This document shows positions 8,590-18,300 of a DNA stretch of 64,000 bases, one piece after another. The notes beneath the pieces were generated by a model. It did not search any database. It saw only the letters and a list, made by a program, of their open reading frames with translations, and was not told the DNA's origin. The stretch comes from Tritrichomonas musculus (lineage: Eukaryota > Parabasalia > Tritrichomonadida > Tritrichomonadidae), in NCBI GenBank assembly GCA_039105265.1, contig JAPFFF010000001.1:2852001-2916000 (forward strand), written 5' to 3'. A program made the position numbers and the translations under genes. The stretch's first letter is position 1; each line of letters begins with the position of its first letter.

Positions 8590-8790
8590 AAAATTATGCC
8601 TTCTCAAAAAGTTCATTTCTAGCCTCCGGTAAGGTGGCAAAAAAGTAAGAATTTCTGCCTTCTCAAAAAGTCGTGCCTTCTCAAAAAAGTTCATTTCTAG
8701 CCTCCGGTAAGGTGGCAAAAAAGTAAGAATTTCTGCCTCTCAAAAAGTGGGCGTGCCCTGTTAGGACATTCCCTCACTTCATCACTTCAT
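8590..8790 (+). repeat. Repeated GC-richer leader module, copy 1
   Basis: A unit built of TTCTGCCTTCTCAAAAAG, TTCATTTCTAGCCTCCGG and TAAGGTGGCAAAAAAGTAAG occurs twice in tandem (about 8595-8660 and 8673-8730). It is followed by a CTCAAAAAGTGGGCGTGCCC block and CCTCACTTCATCACTTCATT, which holds two Inr-like TCACTT sites, directly before the ATG at 8799. The last about 80 nt recur at 9904-9984 before another gene, so this is a mobile or duplicated promoter cassette. Confidence 0.8.
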
Positions 8791-8798
8791 TTATCAAA

Positions 8799-9086
8799 AT
8801 GTTTGCTTGCGAAATGCTCATTCAAGAAGAACTTAGAAAAGGCTGTTCTAACATGCTTGCTTTGAAGAAAGTCAAAGTTTATTACAAGCGCGAGATAGAA
8901 AGTCTCAAGCAACTCATCAAAAAGAACGAGTATTCGTTTTTAGATCCAGACGATGAAACTGATATATACGAACTCCAAGATCGAGAAGTAGAATATCAAA
9001 AGAAATGGGAATTTCTAGATATTCAACTTAGAAAAGTCGAAAGGAAATTAAAATTGGAAAGAGAACTTTCTAAATTATCCTATTAA
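8799..9086 (+). CDS. Small helical protein (Polinton A)
   Basis: 95 residues, charged and helical throughout (KKVKVYYKREIESLKQLIKK; LRKVERKLKLERELSKL), a likely short coiled coil. It starts MFACEM; the gene at 9985 starts MFARMQ after the same leader module, so the upstream cassette and first codons were duplicated together. Function unknown. Confidence 0.6.
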   Translation: MFACEMLIQEELRKGCSNMLALKKVKVYYKREIESLKQLIKKNEYSFLDPDDETDIYELQDREVEYQKKWEFLDIQLRKVERKLKLERELSKLSY

Positions 9087-9106
9087 ATTTTTAAGTCTTG
9101 AATAAA

Positions 9107-9113
9107 CTTGACA
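9107..9113 (+). promoter_or_regulatory. CTTGACA upstream motif
   Basis: CTTGACA followed by AAGAACAAAATTTT, a variant of the element's upstream motif, 67 nt before the ATG at 9180; a TCATTT Inr-like site and T-rich DNA lie between. Confidence 0.45.
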
Positions 9114-9179
9114 AAGAACAAAATTTTATTTTTTTTTTTATTTTTTTTTTCATTTCATTTTTTAAAAATTATCATTCAG

Positions 9180-9494
9180 ATGATGGGAAGCAAACTTCTT
9201 TTCCTACTCCAAAATGATCAAAAATTGGAAAAGCAATTGTCTGAAATAGAAGACTTAGAGAAAGATAAGAAAAAAATAATTAAGTTATTAGAAACTTCAA
9301 AAGTTCAATATCAGCAAATGCATTCTTTTCTAGCTGACCTTGTTAAATGTAAAGAAGCAGACTTGGCCAAAGCAAAAAAGGATGAGAAGAAAAAACTCCT
9401 CCTTGAAATCGAAGAAGACCGAACTTTTCTTCGAGAATTACAAAATGATATTCTCAAGGCAGAGAATCAAATAAAAGCTTATAAAGAGGAATAA
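9180..9494 (+). CDS. Small coiled-coil protein (Polinton A)
   Basis: ATG at 9180 chosen (MMGSKLLFLL); the longer reading begins with a TTG inside the CTTGACA promoter motif and runs through a T tract, so it is unlikely. 104 residues, heptad pattern over almost the whole length (LEKQLSEIEDLEKDKKKI; LRELQNDILKAENQIKA). It resembles the gene at 10,481 in composition and in a shared LLxTxK stretch, so it may belong to the same expanded set. Confidence 0.6.
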   Translation: MMGSKLLFLLQNDQKLEKQLSEIEDLEKDKKKIIKLLETSKVQYQQMHSFLADLVKCKEADLAKAKKDEKKKLLLEIEEDRTFLRELQNDILKAENQIKAYKEE

Positions 9495-9513
9495 ATAAAA
9501 AACTTTTTTTAAT

Positions 9514-9520
9514 CTTGACG
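9514..9520 (+). promoter_or_regulatory. CTTGACG upstream motif
   Basis: CTTGACG followed by TAGAAC, then T-rich DNA with TCATTA as Inr candidate, 57 nt before the ATG at 9577. Confidence 0.5.
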
Positions 9521-9576
9521 TAGAACTTTTTTTATGAGATATTTTTTTCATCTTTTTTTATTTCATTATTTTTTTT

Positions 9577-9771
9577 ATGTCGAATCAAGAACTCAACAAA
9601 AAATTGGAAAATTTATCTATTGAAATTTCCTTTTTGAAAGAGTCTCTGACATGGATTCATAAACTTCGAACTTTTACTGACAAACAAGAAGATAACTCTC
9701 TCTTGGAAGATTGTATCGAAATATCAAAAATGCTTTTGCAAGAAATTCGAAAAATCAAAAAGTCTGATTAG
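9577..9771 (+). CDS. Short coiled-coil protein (Polinton A)
   Basis: 64 residues: MSNQELNKKLENLSIEISFL, then LEDCIEISKMLLQEIRKIKK; one long amphipathic helix or hairpin. It has its own CTTGACG-type promoter. Similar in style to the neighbouring helical genes; function unknown. Confidence 0.55.
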   Translation: MSNQELNKKLENLSIEISFLKESLTWIHKLRTFTDKQEDNSLLEDCIEISKMLLQEIRKIKKSD

Positions 9772-9831
9772 ATAAATAAACAATAACTTTTTTTTAAATC
9801 TCTTTTTTTTGTTTGTATTTTCGGGAGAAAA

Positions 9832-9984
9832 AGTAAGAATTTCTGGACCTCAGAAAAAGTTCATCTACCTTCTCAAAAAGTTCGTTTCTAGCCCGGTAGC
9901 ATTGGCAAAAAAGTAAGAATTTCTGCCTCTCAAAAAGTGGGCGTGCCCTGTTAGGACATTCTCTCACTTCATCACTTCATTTTT
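9832..9984 (+). repeat. Repeated leader module, copy 2
   Basis: Matches 8590-8790: the stretch from GGCAAAAAAGTAAGAATTTC through GGGCGTGCCCTGTTAGGACA to CACTTCATCACTTCATTT (9904-9981) is nearly identical to 8714-8791. The 5' part is more diverged (GCCCGGTAGC in place of GCCTCCGGTAAGG). It again ends directly before a start codon (9985). Confidence 0.8.
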
Positions 9985-10350
9985 ATGTTTGCTAGAATGC
10001 AATTCCCATTCCCAGAAATGACTGAGCTTGGCTTCCCAAAATGCTTAGAGGTTCCTCCTCCTGATCTTTCACCATATGATTGGTTAAGTAAAGTCCCAAA
10101 CTTTGTTCCTCCGCCGAGATACGAAGAGAGATGGCAACCAAATACTGAAGGCAAAAAATACTATTCCGATCTAGAAAAGGAGAAAAAGGCAAACAAAGAA
10201 GAGTTTACGGAAAAAGATATTTTGGCCTTTTCATTACTGTTCAGAAGTAATCCGGACATCATCTCTATGACTCATCAAGAACTTCAAGAAACTACAAGAA
10301 AAGATCTTGAAGAAATCAGAAGGAGAAAAGCAAAAGAAATCAAAAAATAA
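9985..10350 (+). CDS. Proline-rich small protein (Polinton A)
   Basis: 121 residues. The N-terminal half is rich in Pro and aromatic residues (FPFPEMTELGFP, VPPPDLSPYDWL, FVPPPRYEERW); the C-terminal half is a charged helix ending RRRKAKEIKK. This two-part build (peptide-like proline motifs, including PPPRY, then a basic tail) could suit a binding or scaffold protein. WW or late-domain binding by the PPPRY motif is speculation. It follows leader module copy 2. Confidence 0.55.
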   Translation: MFARMQFPFPEMTELGFPKCLEVPPPDLSPYDWLSKVPNFVPPPRYEERWQPNTEGKKYYSDLEKEKKANKEEFTEKDILAFSLLFRSNPDIISMTHQELQETTRKDLEEIRRRKAKEIKK

Positions 10351-10407
10351 AGTAATCTTAATAAACAATTAATTTTTTTTTAAAATCTTTTTTTTTCTTT
10401 TTTTAAT

Positions 10408-10464
10408 CTTGACGCAGAACAAAAATATTTGAGATGATGTTTTTTTATTTATTATTTCATTTTT
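10408..10464 (+). promoter_or_regulatory. CTTGACG plus Inr promoter
   Basis: CTTGACG at 10,408, then CAGAACAAAAATATTTGAGA, T-rich DNA and TTTCATTTTTTT with a TCATTT Inr. Almost the same string occurs at 11,017-11,074, including the poly-T and ATTTATTATTTCATTTTTT segment. Confidence 0.6.
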
Positions 10465-10480
10465 TTAATTTGTTCGAATC

Positions 10481-10984
10481 ATGCAAGTCCTAGCCGAACA
10501 TTTTTGGTATTTTCAGTTGGTTAGAGAAATGGAAGATGTGGCAGTCGGTCTCGATATTGACCCAGAAAGAGAGGCTCTGCAGATAGAGCGATATACAGTC
10601 ATAAAGCCAGCTCTGGAATATTTACTCAAGATAAATACAAAAAATTTGGAAGTCTCAAAAATGCTTCTGAAGACAGCAAAAGAAGCTTCGACTGAAAACT
10701 TTTTGGGAAAATCAAGGGAGAAGATTATCTCTTATTGTGAAAAGGAAATGAAAAAATATAGCATGAAAATAGAAATGTATCAAAAATGCATCAAGCAAGA
10801 ACAATTTTCAGAGGAAATAACAAAACTGATATATCAAAGCGGTCATCAAGAAGATGCAGAATTCCAGACAATTCCTAACTTATCGGAAGATGAAAGAGAG
10901 AAAATATCCCAACAAAACTTTGCCATATTACAAGAGACCGTCAAGAAAATTGAAGAGAAATATGGTTTTGATAAAAAGACATAA
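10481..10984 (+). CDS. Helical protein (Polinton A)
   Basis: 167 residues, all-helical prediction by composition; segments LLKTAKEASTENFLG, KIISYCEKEMKKY and ETVKKIEEKYGFDKKT. No catalytic or membrane motif. Its promoter is almost identical to that of the next gene (11,091), and the two proteins have the same general build (aromatic N-terminus, then long helices), so they may be distant duplicates. Confidence 0.6.
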   Translation: MQVLAEHFWYFQLVREMEDVAVGLDIDPEREALQIERYTVIKPALEYLLKINTKNLEVSKMLLKTAKEASTENFLGKSREKIISYCEKEMKKYSMKIEMYQKCIKQEQFSEEITKLIYQSGHQEDAEFQTIPNLSEDEREKISQQNFAILQETVKKIEEKYGFDKKT

Positions 10985-11016
10985 TCAATTAATAAACTAA
11001 AAAAATTTTTTTTATT

Positions 11017-11074
11017 CTTGACGGAGAACAAAAATATTTGAGAGAATATTTTTTTTTATTTATTATTTCATTTT
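11017..11074 (+). promoter_or_regulatory. CTTGACG plus Inr promoter
   Basis: CTTGACG at 11,017, then GAGAACAAAAATATTTGAGA and a TCATTT Inr within the T-rich tract, before the ATG at 11,091. Near-duplicate of 10,408-10,464. Confidence 0.6.
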
Positions 11075-11090
11075 TTAAATTTGTTCAAGA

Positions 11091-11525
11091 ATGTCATCTA
11101 ATCAAGAGACAAACTTATCTGAGAATTGGGTTCAGGAATCCAACGATCATTTATTTCATTTTTTTTATTTGGCTTGGAAGGTTTTGTTTATGAATAGAGA
11201 AATCTCATCTCCAAATTGGTTTTCCAAGACCGAGAGAATCATCTCTGCGATTTCGACACAATTATCTTTGAATCAAAAACTCCTGACAGAACTGGATTAT
11301 TTGTCTCAAGTTTCTGAAAATCCAGAAGTGTTGGATAATTCAAAAAATCAAACGAAAAACTGGATTGAGCGTCTCCAAAAAGAAATTAACGAGCGGAAGG
11401 AATTCTTGTCTCAAATATCATCAATGATCGAGTTTGAAGAGGAAATTGAAAATGCGTCAGAAGATCGCCTCAAAGAAATCGACGAAGAAAATCGTATGTT
11501 AATGATAATTGGCAAAAAGACATAA
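11091..11525 (+). CDS. Helical protein (Polinton A)
   Basis: 144 residues. Aromatic first third (HLFHFFYLAWKVLFMN), then helices with a coiled-coil-like RLQKEINERKEFLSQISS and an acidic EEEIENASEDRLKEIDEE. The N-terminal hydrophobic patch is too short and interrupted for a secure membrane helix. Function unknown. Confidence 0.6.
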   Translation: MSSNQETNLSENWVQESNDHLFHFFYLAWKVLFMNREISSPNWFSKTERIISAISTQLSLNQKLLTELDYLSQVSENPEVLDNSKNQTKNWIERLQKEINERKEFLSQISSMIEFEEEIENASEDRLKEIDEENRMLMIIGKKT

Positions 11526-11587
11526 AAAAAAAAATTAATAAACTTAATCTTCTTAAAAAAATTTTTTTATTATTTAAGAAAAAAAAA

Positions 11588-11866
11588 ATGGAAGTTCTCA
11601 AAGGAGGATTAGATTCATTTTTCAATGAAATATTTGACACAATTAATCAATTAACATATCAAGTTAATCATGAAATATTAAATAATTATACACTAGATAT
11701 GTGTGTGCATTTTCAAAATAATTTATCAAAGTTAGAAGAAAATTTGACTCAACGAAAAACAGATATAGAATTAGCTTTATTAAGTGTTTCAAACATCAAA
11801 AATATCTTAGAGAAAATGAAAAAAGAATTTTCAGGATGTCTTTTGAATCAAACTCACTCAGGATGA
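11588..11866 (+). CDS. Small helical protein at the integrase end (Polinton A)
   Basis: 92 residues: MEVLKGGLDSFFNEIFDTIN, LNNYTLDMCVHFQNNLSKL, LALLSVSNIKNILEKMKKEF. It is convergent with the integrase tail and overlaps its end by 13 nt, a tight packing typical of such elements. Function unknown. Confidence 0.55.
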   Translation: MEVLKGGLDSFFNEIFDTINQLTYQVNHEILNNYTLDMCVHFQNNLSKLEENLTQRKTDIELALLSVSNIKNILEKMKKEFSGCLLNQTHSG

Positions 11867-12390
11867 ATTCGATATCTTGGTAAAAATTGGTCATCGCCAT
11901 TTTCTGCATTAACAACATGATATTTCCCTTCATCAAATCCATTTATGAACCATAAACCTGGCTGAATAACAGACCTTCTTTTTTGGAATGGGTCTTTGCC
12001 ATTATAAACTTTGACATATTCATAATCTTCGATTACAAAATCAGGTTTAGTCATGATGTTATAATTTTGTTGTAAAATTCTACGACAAATATGACTCTCT
12101 AAATCTTTATCATTTTGAGCCATTTCAGGAGTACATTCCATTCCTGAATATTTTGATAAAGTCTCATGAGGTGCATGATTATATTGGCAAACTAAGTCTT
12201 CCATTACCTCGGGAGTAATTTTATCGACTTGTGCTGTATATGCCATATCTCTTAATGTTCGAATAACTCGGTCAATAATGCCTAGAGAACTATGTAATGG
12301 TTCAGTTTTTGTTGTTTGTTTTTTTGACATAAACTCTGGATAGACAGTCTTTTTTATTCTTTCTACTTTTTGATATATTTGCATCATGTC
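11854..12390 (-). other. C-terminal portion of a Polinton integrase (fossil part)
   Basis: The last about 178 codons of the large minus-strand frame read as the end of a retroviral-type (rve) integrase of Polintons: HSSLGIIDRVIRTLRDM is the conserved block after the catalytic core, followed by QYNHAPHETLSKYSGMECTP, the usual element-integrase motif, and a C-terminal chromo/SH3-like stretch with VKVYNGKDPFQKRR. The catalytic N-terminal part is not present in this position. Treated as a fossil; it marks the right edge of fragment A. Confidence 0.85.
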
Positions 12391-15300
12391 ATAACCAATT
12401 AAAACCCATTCACCATTTCTAATTGCGTGAATGAAAGAAGATTCATGATGTTCAAATCGATTTACTGGATTCATTGTTTCTTTGATTAATTGAACTGCAT
12501 TTTCTATTTCAGTACGATAAATACTATTTAAAGAAATGCTTGAAATAAATTTGAGCAAATTCTTAATGATTTTAGGATTCCAAGAACTTGAATTGTTAAT
12601 GTCTATATTTTGAGAATCATCAAGATACTTTGATATATTTGCATCATGTCTTAAAATGGTGAATGCTTCTCTAAAGCTATCTTGATCCTTTTTAGAAAGA
12701 GAGTCGATTAAAACGGACTGACCTGCAAGCATCGAAATATTACTATCACTATTCATTTGATACACATTCAATTTTGCTCCTAATAATTTTGCAAAAAGGC
12801 GAATTAAATGTGATTTTCCTGATGCAGTATCTCCTTGAATAACACATGGTCTTTTTGATAATAAGGAGCATCCAAGAAATATCAAACAATGTTTTTGAGG
12901 AAGAGTTAAACTATCTATCAATGAAAGAGAAGTCTTGTTTATATTCTTTGAAATTAAAGGTAAGATTAATCCATTATTTTTTTCATTTGAAATTCTAATA
13001 AATAAATGTGTAGGGGGAGAATTATAATTAAATAGAGGTGTAAACATCATATTCTCAAGGCTTAAAATTTTCAACATTTTTTGAATCATTTCATCAGATG
13101 AGAATCGATATGCGAACACTAATTGAAATATTGTTTTATCTTCAAAAATTTTTTTAGTTAGCTTTCTTAATAATATATATTTTTCTATTTCATTTAAGGT
13201 AAAAGAACAAAATGATCCTTCTGATGATATAACGCTTCTTGCCTTATTGAAATAATCAAAAAATTCTCCAGCTTCTTTAGATAATCCAACATATGATAAT
13301 TTTGTTGCAATAATGTTTAGTATTTCTTTCTTGCTTTGCTTTGATACAATATGATAAATTGATGAATTGATAATAGTTGATGGAATTTTGTCTTTGCTTG
13401 AGGATGTTTGCTGAGTATTAAAGATAGCAACAATATCAAATTTTCCTTTATCAATTGTACTTCCATTTGGTAACAAAATAGTTGGATTTCTACTATCAAA
13501 AACAGGTGAAAGGGCATTTAATAATGCAGGTGAGGCATAATTAATATTTTCAAGCACAATTAATGATTGTTTATCCATTGAATATGATGAATTAATTATC
13601 TTTGTAAATTGCGTTTCAATCATATTTACATGAATTCCATCTTTATCACGTGATATACGAACCTTTCCGAATAAGTCATCATATTTTGTTGTTTGGGAAA
13701 TAATGATATATATTACATTTATATTTAACATTTCTGCGAGATAATTGATTGCTGTGTGCTTCCCTTGACCAGGTGGGCCTTCTAGTATAATTGGTACATG
13801 AATTGTTAATCCCATATGCAATAAGTCAAGAAGATTATTGAAAGAATTTGTAAATGCAACTCTAGTTTTGCATTGATTTACTGATGAACTCTTGAAAAAT
13901 AAATTGCTTAACTTAGATAAAACCCCTAAAATTCCATTTTTTTTACTTATTTCCAATTGGCAATCTATCATTTCTTGATTGCTATATTTTTCCGGAAGCT
14001 TAAAATATTTATTTATTTCTTTTATAAGAATTTCTTTTTTCTTTTTAGAATCAAATAATCCGCCAAAAACTCGATAAAGAGTTATACCAATATTAAATAC
14101 TTGATCTTCATTATCATTAGTTTGTGTCAATTTTAGTGAATTCATGCTTAAACCAAAACTTTCTTGAACAAGTTTTGAATTTTCATGCTGCATTTTAGAT
14201 GTTATGTCAACAACTTTGATTATTTGTGGAAATGTTATTGGTGTTTTTAATTGTTTGGAATAAGAAATTGAAAATTGATTTAACTGATTTATATGTTTTG
14301 GCAAAAAACATAAATTATTAATATCAATATAGCTTTTAAGAACAATCTCTTGTTCATCATCTGTATATTCAGGGATTGATATCACAGTAAAGCGTGATAA
14401 AACGGCTTCGGATAATCTTGATATAGTATTATTAGAACAAGTAGCAAATACTCTAAAGGATTCATTAAAACTAGTCAATTCTTTATTGTTTTTTGGAGTG
14501 AATGTATCATGAATATCTTCGGACAAAGTAATATTTTTCTTACCAGAGAATAATTCATTAAACCTCTCTAAAACAATTGTTGGAAGATTCGATAAATCTT
14601 TCAATATTAGTGACTGTCTTTGAAGAATTGCATTTAAAAAAAGACCTGGACGAAATTCTAAAGTAGTATTAGAAAGAACACAATTTTTTGATTTATCCTC
14701 ATTAATGAAAAGTTTTTGTGATAAATGCTTAATTGCATATTCAAATGATTTTGGTAAGCTTGATTCCATTCCATTATTAATAATTTCATCTACTCGTTCC
14801 TTGGTTAATTCGCCTTTTTCCAAAGATTTTCGAAGTTCAACACTTTCTTCATCTGCTTGAAGGATTTTACATAGATATGTGATATAAAACAACTTTGCCT
14901 CTGAGTTTGTCATAAATCCTGATGTTCCAAGAAGTTGTGCAACATTTGTTTCTTGATTTAATGTTATAACTTGAGCTTTAGGTAAAAATTGTTTAGCCAA
15001 AAATGTTTTGAATCCAGAATTTCCTATTAACAAAATCGGTTCATCATCGTCTGATAAATAGATCTGAAATCTTGCATCCCATAAAGAATATAATTTTTTA
15101 TCAATTGTTGATTGACTCATTGAAGTAATTGAAATTCCTGATTTTCCTTTCATCATATAATGCCCTTGATCTTTTATCTCTCGGATTTCTGGGTTTGCCA
15201 AGTAGCAATTTTTATATTCATTTATATTATCATCATGAAGTTGAAATGATGATTTTATTATTTTACAAACTTCATCAATCACAGTATTAACATCATTTTT

Positions 15301-18300
15301 TGAAACAGCTGACATTGTATAAAATAAAACATGATGGATTGGTGTTATATTAATGAATCTCTTAAGTACATTTTGAGGATAAATTCTTTTAAAAAGTTTG
15401 GTGATGTCTCTAAGTGACCATTGAGCAATATGTGAAAGTTTTTTTTCGTTAAGTTTTATCATATAATCAGCAATATTTTTTGCAAATTCCTCATCTTTAG
15501 TTTTGAAATTTCTTTCTAAAGAATGACATATGTCTCTTGATATGCAAATACAAATCTTTTCTATATCTTCTTTTTTAGGGGTGGGATATTCGATGTATGC
15601 AAAGCGAGATGCGATAGAATCAGGAATAACATTCCTTCCAAGTGTACCAACTTCATTTTGACATGCAATAAAATGAAATTCAGAAGATATATTAATTATT
15701 TGAGACGTTCCAGGAATAAAAACATTTTTACCAATAGTTGGATCAAGTGCTAATGATAAAGACTTCATAACTGATTGAGTAGAAAGATTAAATTCATCTG
15801 CAATAAAAACAAGCCCTAATTTTAGTGCTGTTGTCAAAGTTCCATCATGAAAAACTATCTCTCCATCAAGAAGTGTTGTTGATCCAAAGAAATGAGAAAC
15901 TTTTGTTCCTGAATGAAAAGAATGCATCTGAAATCCAACTTTGTCTCTTGATGACCGTGGTCTCATTCTAGAAAAAGCACGAGCCGCTGACGTTTTTCCT
16001 ACGCCTGTTGGTCCAGTTATACAAACAGGTTGAGAAATGATAGAATATGCCATTAGTTTAGCAAGAAAATTGAGTAAAATTGGTGAATCTTCGTAAAAGA
16101 ATGGATCATCTGTATTATTATCAATCTCTAAAAACATGTTTTTTAACTTTGTTTCTATGTCTTTTGGAACTTCAAATTGTTGATTATTATTAAGTAACAA
16201 GAAAGCGAAATCGACAATTTGATCTTCATTAATTTTATCAGTAAGTAGAATTGAAGAAAGTTTAACAATAGCATTGCATACTTTAGAAATATTTGATATG
16301 TTTCTTTCCTTTTTCAATTTCTGATATATTTTTGGAATAACTCTATCCGAATATTTATAAGAAGAAGTTTTATCAACTGATAAATTAACGCTTGGATTTC
16401 CATAATCTTGAATAATATCATCAGAATCACTATCATCAGAATTACTATTTATTTTTGGATAATTTTGTTTTAATAAAGTTTCTGAACTATAACGATCCAA
16501 TAAAAGTTTAATTAATTGTTTAAATTGATTTTCAGTGATTAAATCATCAATTTGGTTTTCTAAAACGATAATATCAAAACGATTTAGAAATGCAGGAGAC
16601 ATTTGAGATATTTTATCTATATTTGAAGTTGCAAGTATTCTAAATGAATCTTCAATAAATACTTTAGGATCGGCAGAGTTTTCAGGAATATCAAAATACT
16701 TTTCTTGGCCATCGTACTTTTGATCAAGCAATCCATTTAATCTTTCTGTAACAGTAGAAGGTGCTTCATCAAGGCTTTCAAGAACGGTGCATTTTCCTTC
16801 TTTAATTGCTTTGGTCAAAAAACCGTCTTGCCATTTAATAAGTTCGCTTGTTCCATCCGATTTTCCAGATGGTGCTTGGTGTCCAACAAGATCGGATACT
16901 TTTATTTCTTCGGTGCAAACACAAAAATAAGAATTTTTGTTATTATTAGATGAACTTTGAACTTTATTGTAATAATCTGCAATCCATAATGCCACTTGGG
17001 TTTTTCCACATCCTTCTTTTCCAGTTAATATTATATTTCTACCATTATTTAAAGAAAAAATGGCTGATTTTACAGCCGATATAAGTGCATTATTAGGATA
17101 ACACCATGGAAATTCAGGTAATACGAATTCTTTTATACCTTTTTTTAATTTTGGATACTTTTTTAGAACTTTTTTCAATTGATTTTTTAAATCATTTTGA
17201 TATCTTGCTCCATAAATTGTCATGATTGTATCATTTATTTCTTCATTTTGACTTAAAGCTTTAACTGTTGCAGCAATCTCTCTAATTGTAAAACATTGTG
17301 GATCATCAATAATATTTGGATATTCACTCCATTCTATATGAAACTTTACAAGGTCTTTTATAACAGATAGATCATTATATCCAAATTGTTCTGCTAGACC
17401 TTCAGCAATTTTTAAAAGTTCATCTTCTGTAAAGGAAGGAAAATTAATAATCTGAAATCTTGAATAGAACTTAAGCCCTAAGTTTTGTCTTTTATTTGCA
17501 TAAGATCCTTTGTTTGGATTTTGAGTAGCAATTATACGGAATTCAGGATGCATTGATATACTTTTTAAAGGTCTACCAGGTATTTCAATACTCAAAACGC
17601 CACTATCTAATGCTTCTTCAATGCATTGGAGAACTGATACTGAAGCAAGATTGATTTCATCAAGAAGGAGAACTTTTCCTTCTTTAAAAGCATATGAAAA
17701 GGGACCATCTTTTTGTGTAATGCCAGCCCATGAATTTTCATCACCTATGTACCTACCAATTAAATCTTGTGTTTTTGTTTCAGAACTTAAATTAAATCTA
17801 ATTAGCTCACGGTTTAATATTTTGCATACTATTTCAGAACTTAAAGTTTTGGATGTTCCTGTTGGTCCTTCTAATAGCACTGGAACGCCAATTTTAATGT
17901 AATAATATAATTTTCTTAATCTTTCTTCTGATCCTCTAGTGAAAATAAAGTTTTGTTTTATTGCTTCATTTTTGTTGAAATCAATGTTTTCTTCAATTTT
18001 AATTTGGTTTTCAACATTGATTAAAAGCTTTTCAATGTCGATTTTTTTTTGAGAAAAGAATGGATGTTCAGAAAGTGATATAAAAAGATCATCTTCAAAT
18101 GCATCTTGATCTAAATCATTAAGATCACCGTTCATTTCATCATTGTATTCATCTAAATTGGCATCATCATCTGTATTAGTGATTGGAGTATCATCAGCAT
18201 TCATTGGAATATCATCAGTATTTGTTACTGAATTATCATCCGTATTTATGACGGGATTATCATTAGTATTTGCAATTGAATTATCATCAGAGCTCATTGG

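Larger units (their letters stand above)
1..12390. mobile_element. Polinton/Maverick fragment A (polymerase-integrase side)
   Basis: Fossil Polinton. Seen: a protein-primed type B DNA polymerase gene, an integrase C-terminal portion at the right edge, and about sixteen compact small genes with short spacers and shared upstream motifs. The polymerase and the integrase are the family's hallmark genes. The right edge, near 12,390, lies inside host coding sequence, with no terminal inverted repeat seen; the left edge is outside the window. No capsid or packaging ATPase gene is visible in this part. The element is broken (it has lost one end and has about one or two further breaks), but most frames remain open, so it is probably not ancient. 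Confidence 0.85.
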
